From NCBI GenBank assembly GCA_950295325.1, contig OX485803.1, positions 18,414,001 through 18,478,000 of the forward strand: a stretch of DNA of 64,000 nt, in the 5' to 3' direction. The translations under genes were made by a program, and so were the position numbers. Source of the stretch: Polytrichum commune (taxonomy: Eukaryota; Streptophyta; Polytrichopsida; Polytrichales; Polytrichaceae). A model generated the notes under the pieces. That model ran no database searches and was not told the origin of the DNA. It saw only the letters and a list, made by a program, of their open reading frames with translations. Shown here one piece after another: positions 23,861 to 35,400 of this stretch; positions within the stretch are counted from its first letter, which is position 1; each line of letters starts with the position of its first letter.

Positions 23861-24810
23861 ATACTTTGTTTTACCTTAACCATAGATAAACTGAACTAGC
23901 AACTTACTTTAAACCCAAGATAAAGTTACTTTAGGGTTAGGGAAACCTCACCTAACAAATATCCACCATAGATATGCGAATGGGCATCTATGGCTACAAG
24001 GGATTACCTAAATCTATATTAAGAGGGAACGTCTAGTAGGACCTCCTCTTACTGTTTAAACTGTGGATGTTGTTTACCCTAAGTAACTTTTGGGTTTAGT
24101 GTAAGTGAGGCATAACAGTGGAGCTGGGAGGTGTATGTAACCCAACTCTCACCTTGTGTGCACATAGTTCATATGGCTAAGGAACATGTAGAATACCTCA
24201 TGGAAGTATGTGTATTCTTGATTTGCAAAAATATGTTTGTGCTGTACATTGTTGTGTGACATAGATAACAATTGGGTTCTGCTGTTATTCACCTCGTGTG
24301 CGTTACTAACCCTCTCTTTGGATTTGGTTGGTGGCATGGGCACAGGTGAGGCAGACCCTTCACAAGTATGACATCATCTTTAGGTTTTGCATATCAACTT
24401 CTATCAAAGAATATGTGTACTTAGGACCCAAACATTCTTTGATTAGGAATGTTGAACTACTTGTATGGCAATGATGAAACTTTGAAGTAGATATGGGTTA
24501 GATATATACTTGAGAATGATATGTTACGGATATGAAGTACTTTAGGGTATATGTATTGGTGATATAGTATGGGAAAACCATAGTAGCATTAGTTTACTTA
24601 TGGTTTTTTACTTTTTTACCAAGAAAATACATTGACCTTGATAGGATGATTGCTAAGCCTATGCACGGCTGTGGGAAATGAACCCACCCACCCTCCCGGG
24701 TTTTGTAAGGAACATAGGTATGCAAAAGAATGGAATGGCCTCTTGTTAAGAGGATGTGTTGCACAAGGACTAAGTTTGAAAGTAAGCTTAGCCAAAAGCA
24801 AGAAAAGCCC

Positions 24811-24812
<2 letters not shown>

Positions 24813-24856
<44 letters not shown>

Positions 24857-24857
24857 T
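24813..24857. repeat. CT repeat running into AT repeat
   Basis: About sixteen CT units followed by TATATATATATAT. No gene nearby. Confidence 0.95.
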
Positions 24858-25708
24858 ATTTTATTTTTGGATTTTATAAAATACTTGTGTTTGCAACTGA
24901 AAGAGTTTGGATATTGTCTGCAAAGATTATGAAGGATCGGAGTCCTAATATTCAATGTATCAAAATAGCGAATGTATTAGATATTTGTATCACATTTCAA
25001 GGAAGCATAACACCCTATGTCACATCATGGTTAATTGTGATCAACATATGGCTAACGGGCTCACATTCGTGCCGGAACATGGATACGGGCGTTACATTTA
25101 TTTATTTATTTATATTTGTACCAAGATAGCAATTTGGGAACACATTACCAGCTCGAATGGGACAACCAATTGGGAGCATAGAGGGTATCGGATTGCTATG
25201 AACAATGTGTTTTATTTGAAGACATTGTATGCTTGTAAATATATCCAATGTAGAACCCAATAGTGAGGGCATGGCTACATGTTTTGTTCTTTGAGTTGGG
25301 TCCCCACCAATCTTATAAAGGTAGATGGGGTCTAACAATAACGTGATCCCCATACATTCATTCCCATGGGATCCCTACACACTTTGCCGAAGTCATTGAT
25401 GCTACACTGATTATCCCAATTTGTGTGTGTTACTATGCGGAGTTATGCAGTGTTATAACTTTTTATTAAGAATGTAATATTTTACCAAGCAAAATCATTT
25501 ATGCTCTATAATGTTTGAACAACCTATTGAAACGTTTGTTAGTAAAAATTGAACTCTTAAGTAAGACGTTACTGCACTGCATAACTTGGAACGGTAACAT
25601 GCACTAATTGGGATAATCATTGTAGTTCCATAGCTGAATTGAAGTTAAGTTGTATTGAAATAATATGGTGATCCAATGTAAAATTGACTACATTTCAATC
25701 TTAGATAA

Positions 25709-26209
25709 GGGCCACTTCACACACAAGCCAAGAGCCGTGACCATGATATTGTGAGAACCCAAACGAAAGTGTCCAAAGGCCGTCCCAAGACACCTCCAAA
25801 GTCACATAGTGTAGTCACAAACCCTCAAGTGTAGTGTGAAGTCGTTTGTGACCAGGCTCTCAACCAAATACTATTTCAACGAATTCTCTTCACGTAGGTC
25901 CTCACACATGATAACATAGAATAAATCAACGGTTGTGAGCGTTCGGAGTGCCACGGTCTCCCAATCTGGTGCTAAGCCTATCTCCGAGAGGTGGTTTTTG
26001 AAAATAGTACAAGTGACCATGAAACATGATCCGTTCGATGCCACGTAGAAATCCACGTAGACTTTACATCCATCTTGCATTCACATACTCCATTGGTCCC
26101 TCAAGCGTGGTGTGAAGTAGCGAACTTGGACCGGCTCCGCCTTTTCCAGCAATGAGAGTGCTTGAAGTGTAATGGTCACGGGCTCTCAGTCTCGTGTGTG
26201 AAGTGGCCC
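25709..26209. mobile_element. Harbinger/Tourist-like MITE (TAA target site)
   Basis: Left end GGGCCACTTCACACACAAGC and inverted right end GGGCCACTTCACACACGAGA, both followed within 20 bp by GAGCC and GTGACCAT. TAA flanks both sides. About 501 bp, non-coding. Confidence 0.87.
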
Positions 26210-26276
26210 TAAGATTGGCTCAATGCAAATAGCAAGACATGTAGGCCGGGCCCAATAGCAAGCACATTGCTCATTA

Positions 26277-26826
26277 CAGTCCACCCTCTATAAATGTTAC
26301 ACCTATAAGTGTTAACCCTCTGTAAATGTTAACTTTCTTCTACTCCCCACATATTGCACACTATAAATGTTAAACGTGTTAACTGTTAACAAAATGGTAC
26401 TCCCTTCTTTGTAAATTTGACTCTATAAATGTTAACGAATGAAATACAACCATAATATGGATGATCAAAACTACACATCCAAGTACATGGAATCACGTTC
26501 ATGTGATGTGTCCAAGTATGTGGGTTTGTTGGTGCAGATTGAGAAATATTTGCAAGTTGTGCATGCAGATGAATCTCATCAAAGAACCATTGATTCATAC
26601 TTCACCCATGATTTGTAAACTTGATATTGAATAAAGTTTTGATTGGGTTTGCAATTTTATGAATGGTATTCTCTCACAAGGACTCTTCACAATTGCTTAT
26701 ATTTATAAATGTTAAGATTTGTATATTGCTCAAAAAAATAATTTTATAATTTTATAATTGTTAACACCTCTATAAATGTTAACTTTGATCCACTCCCGAG
26801 GGTTAACATTTATAGAGGGTAGACTG
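26277..26826 (+). mobile_element. pogo/Emigrant-like element, internally deleted
   Basis: The ends are CAGTCCACCCTCTATAAATG and its inverse (one mismatch in 20), flanked by TA. TA target sites with CAGT...CCTCTATAAAT termini are typical of plant pogo-like (Lemi/Emigrant) elements. Subterminal copies of CTATAAATGTTAA recur several times near each end. Unlike a pure MITE, it keeps a short open frame that looks like the tail of a pogo-type transposase. Confidence 0.82.
26439..26618 (+). pseudogene. C-terminal relic of a pogo-type transposase
   Basis: A 59-codon open frame inside the TA-flanked element, in the sense direction, starting at an ATG that need not be used. It reads SKYVGLLVQIEKYLQ in the middle and ends QRTIDSYFTHDL. 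A QxTIxxFF-like ending just before the stop is common in pogo/Tigger (DDE_1) transposases. The catalytic DDE region and the DNA-binding domain are absent, so it cannot be active. Confidence 0.55.
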
Positions 26827-27230
26827 TAGTTGTACTTTGGCAGTTCCCCTTGTGTGTAAGTTACACATGATTTTTACACATGAATTTGGGAACCCTCCAC
26901 ATAGCCCTGATAGAGATTTGGGTTTGTGTGCCAGAATGGTGATTGGAATGTACTTTCATTCCACACATATATTTGTCATGGCATGCTAACACTATTTGGA
27001 ATCTATTTAACTGATTCGTACTCCTGGGAGCGATCCAATGTTTGGGGAGATTTTTGGGCATAACTGGTTGAGATCCTAGTGTTTCCAAGTCCAACCGTTT
27101 TTTGTTTTTTGTTTTTGGGTCATCTTTCGGTTTCTCTTTATCAGTTTGAAGTGTGTTCTAATAATTCCTCTAAATCGATCGGTGATTTTCTTGAAATCTC
27201 GATTTTCAATCCGTTATTTCTCAAACTCGA

Positions 27231-28414
27231 CTACACTAAAAATGATATTTCGTGTCACCAATTCTAGGTGTCGTGCTCAATACTAATTGTAAACCGCGGT
27301 TTTAGTGTCACCAAAACTATGTGTTAACCCAACGGTATTTGTCATTCCTTGTAATTTTTTTTGGGGGATACAGATTTACAGTGTTGCAATTACTGTCACT
27401 TATCAAGTGATTTTTCATCCGAATTTCAATTTTCCATGACAACATTTCATCACAAGTTGCTGACAAGAGAAGGTGGGGTTTTGGCCAACGGATGAACTCA
27501 TCCATCATGCATGACAGTATTTTAGACCTTAGATAGCTAGCCAACTAGCATCACCTAGCTAAAATTTCCGGGCCCCGATTTGTCACTTAGCTTTTAAAAC
27601 CTAAGATTCTTACTCAACTTTAGCTAGCTAACTTTTTCAAAACTCTCATTTTCACTTAACTTTGACTAGCTAAACATTTGTGTGACATGCATGTTCATTC
27701 TAAACCAGAGAAAAATCCATTCAAACGAAACCAAACAATATATAATTAATTTAATTGCTCTCGGTTGGTTATGTATTTTCATTTGTTGCACAAGGAAATT
27801 GAAAGTCTTAAAATCAACACCACATATAATCAACTTCCTCACTTTTGACTGGCACTAGTGATAGATCATTATCTTCGTCATCATCCTCATTATCATCAAC
27901 ACCTTCTTCTTCATCATCATCATCATCTTCTTCATTTTCATTATCATTGGAATTGTCAATGTCATTTGGCAATTAAGGATGAGATGGAATTAAGGTATTC
28001 TAAATTGGAGATTCCGCAACATCTGTTGGATTATTAGGAATTAGGCTCATGTTTAGTTTCAAAAACATCGTTGCTACAACCAGTTTGGGTGTGAGAGATG
28101 ACCGTTTGGGTGCAATGACATCATTCATTCCACCAAGATTACATTCAAATTTCAATTAGCTATTAGCTAACTTCAGCTAGCTAACTTTCCTCACACGGAT
28201 TATGGCATTTAGTTTTAGCTAGCTATTGTTTTGAGGCACCAAATTCTTACATAGCTTTAGCTAGTCGGAGCTTTTAGCTAGCTAAATAGCTGCCCACTTA
28301 GTTAGTTGTCCGAGGTCTGTAGTATTTGTAAACTTATTCATAAGAAGTGTCATCCGAAAAGTTACCATAGTGACATTAAATACTCTATGACAATGTATAT
28401 CATATTTAGTGTAG
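27231..28414. mobile_element. MITE, CACTAAAT family, split by an insertion
   Basis: Left end CTACACTAAAAATGATATTT, right end ATCATATTTAGTGTAG. The left part (27231-27522) and right part (28321-28414) align with the 23409 copy as one element of about 385 bp once the 798-bp insertion is taken out. Non-coding. Confidence 0.82.
27523..28320. mobile_element. Nested hAT-like element inside the MITE
   Basis: The insertion is bounded by AGTATTT on both sides (27516-27522 and 28321-28327), or 8 bp with one mismatch, which fits a hAT-type duplication. Its ends are loose inverted repeats: TTAGACCTTAGATAGCTAGC against ACAGACCTCGGACAACTAAC. TAGCTAGC motifs cluster near both ends. No transposase; the interior has a TCATCATC stretch. 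Younger than its host MITE by position. Confidence 0.72.
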
Positions 28415-31400
28415 TTCCAATTTTCCTTGTTCAATTGGAGTGATTTGGTGGGTTTACATTAGGGTCCGGGTCCGGTCCGGATCCAAGAAAGTTGGGTTCC
28501 AAAACACCCCTTAGTGGACTCAAGATTGAACTCAAGCTTGAATTTTGGTTTTTCAAAAGGTATGTGGGTCTAAATGGTTGCTTTTTTTTTACTAGCCCTC
28601 TTCTACTAGGATATGAAACAATACAATTAGTACAAGATGGTTACTAATCCAAATCAAGGTTGTAGACACTTTCCTTGATATCTTTGGAACTCATATGAAT
28701 ATCTTATTGATGATCAAAGTGAAGACTATTGTGCTCATCAAATGGTCATATTAGCCCGCCCCCCCCGCCCCCCCCGCCCCCCCCCCCACCCCCCCACCCC
28801 CCCACCCCCCCACCCCCCCCCCACCAAGTTGGCTATAGAATCTAGAATTGTTATCATATTTTGAGCATACAACCCTTTTTAACCGTTTATTGCCCCTAGT
28901 GACATGAGGGGTCATCTCTTGCCATGAGAGTGTTCTAGATGGCAACCTCACATCATCATCCAAGGCTCCCACTTGGCATGGTGATTCGTACATAATTCAA
29001 GAAGAGATAAGCACAAGTCCGATTAGATCTCAATTTGATATGAAAGAGTATGATGCTCCAAGGTGTATTTGATCCTTATAGAAGGTCACCAAAACTTGAG
29101 CAAGGTGGCAAGTTTTCTTGCCCATGAGTGTTGCCCCTTGTGAGAATCAAGTATCATTAGCAATTTGAGCAACAACCCAAAGCAAACATGCTCCAAAGAT
29201 GGCATTCCAATTCAATATGTGAGAAACTCATCATTTGGTCAATGAACTTTGAACCCCTCTAGAAGAGGCATATGAACTCCATATTTGAGAATTCAAATCT
29301 CACATTTATGTATTCCAATTTTGTGCATATTTTAATCAAGGGTTTACATCCATCCCATCATCCAAATATGGAAATAACAAGATTTTCACTAGCTGCCCCA
29401 ACTTCATAACTTCAAACTTTGCAACCAATGGATCTTAGATATGTTGGAATGATGATATTTTTGCTCCCACACTTCATTATGAAGTTACTTTCTACACACA
29501 AGTGGCCGATCAAAACAAATGTTGATGATAATGAGCTCAATCGCCCTCAAAATCAAGGGTGGTCGGAAAACACATCTTTTTGTATTTGTCCTTGGAGCCA
29601 CACTTTACCACATACCACTCAAATACGGGTGTCCGACAAAGATGAGTAATCAAATAAGGCATGTCTACCTTAGGACGAGGTAATGTCTTGAGTTGAGACT
29701 CACACGATTTCATAAGAAAGTGGTGCCACATTGCATCACTTCATTTTCTCATACTTTAAATTCAACTCCTCGTAAAAGTGTCTTGGGCCCAAATTTTACT
29801 CTCAACTCATAGGATTGCTCACTTTTGGAGTTTCTTTGGTCTTGGACTCTAATGCAAACTCACAATTAATGCACTGGGTTGAGAAACCATGCTATCTCCA
29901 ACCTTGAGCTCATCATCTTTCTCATCCTTTAATCAAACATGCAAAAAAGTAAAAGCCAGCTCGACTTTTGGCTCCAAGAAGTTTCAGTGAATGTAGATTA
30001 CAAGTTTTGGGTTGCGAAATGCTGTAATTTTGTTACCAAATATAATTGAAGGATGCTATGTTTTACATGGACAACACAACAGATAGTATGCACTTTGTAG
30101 AACATAAGAACACTTAACTTACATTCTTTTTGAGAAGTTATAGCACTGTGCAATTCGAAATGGTCATCCGGACTCACAAAAACAAGCATTGCAATAACAG
30201 CAATCAATCAACCAGAGTAGAGGCGCTCACAACCAGAAACTTCTTCGTACTTTAGAGAAAATGTTTTGTGTCACTATGTTAATCACCCTCAAGAAAATAT
30301 CATTGACACTAAAAGTCTTTCTTGTGATATATGTTATTCTCTTATATGAGCAAGCTATCTGTAGTTTGCGACATTCATCTCTCTGAATTGAGTACCATGG
30401 GGGGGGGGGTAGGATAAAACATTTGCCTCCCAAGGTTGTGGAGCACTAGACAAAAATAAATATGGCCACTGATGCTAAATCGTTAAGTGAGCTAAAGTAC
30501 GCTTAACTGATTTTTTAAAAGGTCCACTTCATTTCCCCTACCTAGTGGCTGCCACGCTACTTCTGCCTCATTCTCCCCACCTATTGAAAACGATTTGGAG
30601 TTCTTCGCATCAATCACTTTTGGGCAAGAGAGAAAAGAAACAGCTCTCCATAATATCAAGTCTTCTCAGAAACACCCTGGCTTTTGAAGGGAAAAACATA
30701 GACAACAGGTTCTTTGATCCAAATTATATGATTCAACCAGACTCAAAATGCACAAATATGACCTACAAGTGTTCACATAGGATAAGCAAAGTCTAATCAG
30801 AGCTATTCTAGAGTGAGAACCAGTTCAATCAAGATCATGAAAATTTCCTGATCCAGAGACACCCTCCAGAGTGTCGTGCACTACTTGTTTGATGTAGGAT
30901 CAGACTGAAGAACCTGTGTTAGTACGTCACAAAAACAGATGGCAGAGGTGATTCTTGTACGGGTATTATGAGAGCACCTGCAAATTATGGGAAGGAAAGG
31001 TTGCAGAAGATACCATCCAGACTATAACTGAAAACTTCTGAACCTCACATGGTAGTGTGTACACAGATCATCTTGACACCTCTCTAAGACCCCAACCGAG
31101 ACCTCACACATAATTTACCTGAGGGCTTACCTTGCACTTCACCTTCGCACAACGCCAATAATACCAGTGCAATGCACCATCTAGTAAAAATGTAGCAAGC
31201 CTCTGCACAAAAAATCTGGAATCCACCAGCCTTTCTTGTGCAGATCAATATCACAAATGTCAGTTAGCCATGTATGAGCAAACAGTACAGTTGATACCTT
31301 AAATATCAAAGCTGCACAGCACACCCACCATCTGATTAGACAGCTAGCACCTGCGCCCCTGCTGGGAGAAAAAGATTGGAAGATGAGCTGCCAGCACATA

Positions 31401-32462
31401 TGCCAGAAAAAGAAGAGGGACGGCAGGAGCAGCAAGAATCAGCTGAACTGCACACTTTGTGACCCAACAGATTTCGACAGAGACCCAGCAGCTGCAGCTC
31501 AGCTATTCCCAGAGTCGGCAGACAGCAACCACCACAGCTCAGCTACTACACCAGGATTATGGCGTATTCCCACGACCCCACTCAGCACTATCACAATACC
31601 CAAAGTATGAACATTCCAGGCATGTCAGACTGCTTCAAAGAGAATGTTCCCACACTCTTGTAAAATACCACTGTTCCCATTGACGTGTTTTGAACCTTCA
31701 CAGTTCTGTATAGAGCAGTCGATAAAGGAAGCAGAATCTAGAAACTACTCTAATGATACCTGTCTCCCTGTAAGATGAAAAAAATCGTCTTGTGTCCTAG
31801 ATCTGAGGATAGATGTAAACTGTGGAAGCTGGAGCACCCTTATCATAACCGTATCATAACCCTCTACCCTCTAAATTCCAGCACGATCCTACTGTTGCAA
31901 ACTACAAGGGAGACAAACCAGGTCAACAAACTAACCAGCCAAACACATCCACAATGATGAAACCTGCCAATTCAGTAACTTCCTGCTCTCCATCCATTCA
32001 CCAACTAGAGCTGGCTCCATTAGTTCCCAAAATGCTTAACATTTCCTGCCCAATGATGCTGCATAAAACACAAGTTGCCATATTACTATATATGAGGTGC
32101 CTTATTCTACAAAGTTCCAGGCCAGCTTAAAGCTAAAGCTTTAAAACCATTACATAAAATCCATGTTTCAGATTCCATTTAATTTTTTTTAATACATCTC
32201 ATTTAAACAGGCAACTAATCTCCTACTCAGTACATTGCAGCAAATGACAAGATAACTTTTATGATGTATCAAAATGTTCAAAGTTGGATTCAAATTCAAG
32301 TTCAACTGTAATGGCGTCTCGCTTAACACACTTATGAAAGATAAGAATCACCGAGCCCAGAAGGTATAAGTTGGTTTAAAGTGATTCATTCCACAAGGAT
32401 GTAGTGCTCAGAAAGAAGATAAAGTGCACAAAGCTCAGGATGGTAGAATGTCTATGTAACCT
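28415..32462. other. Gene-poor stretch downstream of SC35
   Basis: 28.4-31 kb is AT-rich with short unrelated open frames. 31.1-32.46 kb is less AT-rich and may include the 3' untranslated region of the minus-strand SC35 gene. A plus-strand frame at 31459-31683 is glutamine- and threonine-rich (QQISTETQQLQLSYSQ) and is probably chance. Confidence 0.4.
28757..28824. repeat. Polycytosine tract
   Basis: About 68 bp of runs of 6-12 C broken by single G and then by single A (period about 8: CCCCCCCA). Plus strand C-rich, minus strand capable of G-quadruplexes. Length is probably unstable in cloning and sequencing. Confidence 0.95.
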
Positions 32463-35400
32463 TTAGGGGCCATCAGAAGGGGCTGGAGAGGAACTATGAG
32501 GCGGTTCAGGGGTACTCGTGCGAGGTTGCCCTGGAGAAAGACTACGTTGACGGGGTGAGATGCTCCTGTTGTCTGGTGAAGCTGACATTTCACGTCCAGT
32601 TGGTGACAATATGTGATCTGGTGATTCACTACCCCTGTGTGAAACAACATATTTGTGAGATATTTCCAAGATTCAGATATGGCTCAAACCAGGATTGTAG
32701 AAATCCATGGTTGGCAGACTTCACAAGAAATTGCAGCTGTTCATAAGAGCAAGATTCCTATGCATCCAGTAAATTTCATCCTATTTGAAAGTGGCTATAC
32801 AGTGCAAGTGGAAGCCTAGGTGGCAAACCCTGGCAGTGGCTTGATGAGATAACTTGCCTGACAGGTGACAAGTCCCCATTTCTTACAGCCACCTCTTTCA
32901 CTGGCTCTTCTGAGTCTGAGCGCCTGCCTGGACTTCGACTCATGCTCCGGCTAGGACTGCAAGAAACATTCTTTCTCCATGGGCTGGTGCTTGGCTTTCT
33001 TCGAGGACTGACTGCCCTCCTTGGACTGCAGTACAAAAGAGCAAAAGAGACCTCATGTTGTCAAAAATAGTACACAAAATTTTGCCTTTGAGAAAGAGAA
33101 TTGGGATAGGCAATTGAGATCCCATAATGTATTCGCCCCTAAAGGGTGAGACAAGTAATATCTGGAAAATACACACATCTTTGATAAATCATGTTCATGT
33201 AATCCTAAAGTACCTGTGGCTTTCATGAGGAGAAGCCTTTGGTCTGTCTGACATGCTACGGGATGTCCGCTTGACATCCACATCACCACGACCGCTTCGG
33301 CTTCGGCTTCGGCTGCGACTGCAGTTTCGGCTACGGCTTCGGCTCTGGCTTCGGCTGCGGCTCCGACTAAGGCTTCGGGTTGGACTGCGGCGTCGTGAGC
33401 TGTATCCCCTCTCTCTCTCCCGTTCCCCACCACGATATCTCTCTCGCTCATCACGATATTTATCCCTGTCCTCACGATACCTATCACGCTCATCACGATC
33501 CCGGCTGCGTCGGCGATAATCTCTTGCATACCGATCATCATCCTTGCTGGACTTTAGATCCCGGCTGCAGACAATCATTTATCCAGTCAACATCATAAGG
33601 AGACTTATATACCATCATAAGAAAGAACAGAGACATGGCAAGAAGACCAGTGAATGAGGACAAGAAGGTAACATGTAGACAGAAACAAATTCAACAATTT
33701 GAAAATTGAACCAGAGTAAACTATATACAAAAATAATTGTTCCTTAGTCTTATGTTCTTTTCTTTGGTTGCCATGGTGACATTGAGGGTTCGTCCTGTTT
33801 CTCAAGTGAAAATAATATATTTCTAGCTGAATCTGAATTCTTCAACTCCAATTCCGAGGTCAATATTTCTAACTAGATTGACCCTTGAATTGCTCAAAAT
33901 CAGGGAAATTGAAGAATGAAACCACTGATGAGTAATTCTCATGACAAGGAATGACACAATGCCAGCAGACTACTCTACTAATGAACAATATATCTGTACA
34001 TAATGTGCACACCAGCCACTTGATGAGTCCAATAGGCAATTGAGACAACATCACACCATCATCTTAGACATAAATTGAAACAAGAAATAAATATACCTTG
34101 CACGCTTTGGGCTGCGGCTTCTGGATCTGCTAACTCTTTTCAGGTTTGCTTCAGTTATTCTTCCTCGTTGACTGCAAATCACCAGATTGAAAGGTGATGA
34201 AAAGTCTGAGTAGATCTGCAGACTAAAAGAACTCTTTTGCAGTGATGTACCATTATCGATGTAGTGTTACTTAGACATCACCATAACAGCACTTGCTGCT
34301 ACCATCAATATATGCAATGGCCACAATCGCGATGAAAATACTCATATACATCAGCTGGCACTCATCACTGAACTTCAAATTTGAACCTGGAAGCACACCA
34401 ATTACTATCCACTGACTTCTTATCTGGTGCCCATCTAACAAATACGAGATTTCATCTACATTGCCTGTAGTAGCTTGTTATCTGAGAAAGTATTAGCACC
34501 AATCTACACCATAAACTGAACACTTTAAGAAACAGTAGAAAATGTGCAATTGACAGACAGCTGCATCTATTAAGATACAGCAAGCCTGTCTGCTTACTTG
34601 TAAGGCCCATGCTATAAGTAGACCCCACACGATGGCAAAGGAACCATATGTTCATGATGTACAATATAACCTTTTTGTGCACATATCTAGACCTGGTTGC
34701 ACAATTTTGGGGACAGATTGGACTCCCTTTCCAAGGGTTGCTTCATGGCTGCCAGACTATGACAGCAGATCTTAGTAAGAGACTCACATTGGCTCATCCT
34801 TTCGACCATACTTCGCAAACTGCACCACGATGTGTCTTCCATCAACAGTCCTACCTGCATCAAACCAACATACATAAAGGAGGTATTAGGTAACATCAAA
34901 TCACTTACATGGTCTCCATCGCCCGACCATACTTCGCATACTGAACCACCATGTCTCGCCCATCAACATTTCTGCCTGCATCGTGGAAAATCAGGTGCGG
35001 AAACAACTTAGATGTGGCTTGGAGAAGTCTGCCACATACGTTGACTGCTATTAAGAACTAGGACTCCGACCACACAAGTTCAACCAAGTGGCTGCTTGGC
35101 AGTACTTGTGATTTACCACATATTATATGAGATATCTCTACAATAGTGTCCGATAAAACTATCCTGTTAGGGGATGTAGAGGAGCCAACACTGAAGGTGA
35201 TAAGAAGGATTGGTGGGAAACCATCTAGGCGCTCTATTGCCTTCTGTGCCTCGTCAGCATACTTGTATCGTACGAATGCAAATCCTCGAGATTCTCCAGT
35301 CCTGACAAGATGACAGAATTTCCGGAAGTTAGGTCAAGATCGTCAACAACGACAACACAGGAAGAGATGGTTGATTCAAAAATACTAACAGCACCGAGCA

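Noticed and set aside
33253-33519. Plus-strand frame rich in leucine and arginine (LRLRLRLRL)
   Set aside because: It is the antisense shadow of the RS-domain exon of SC35.
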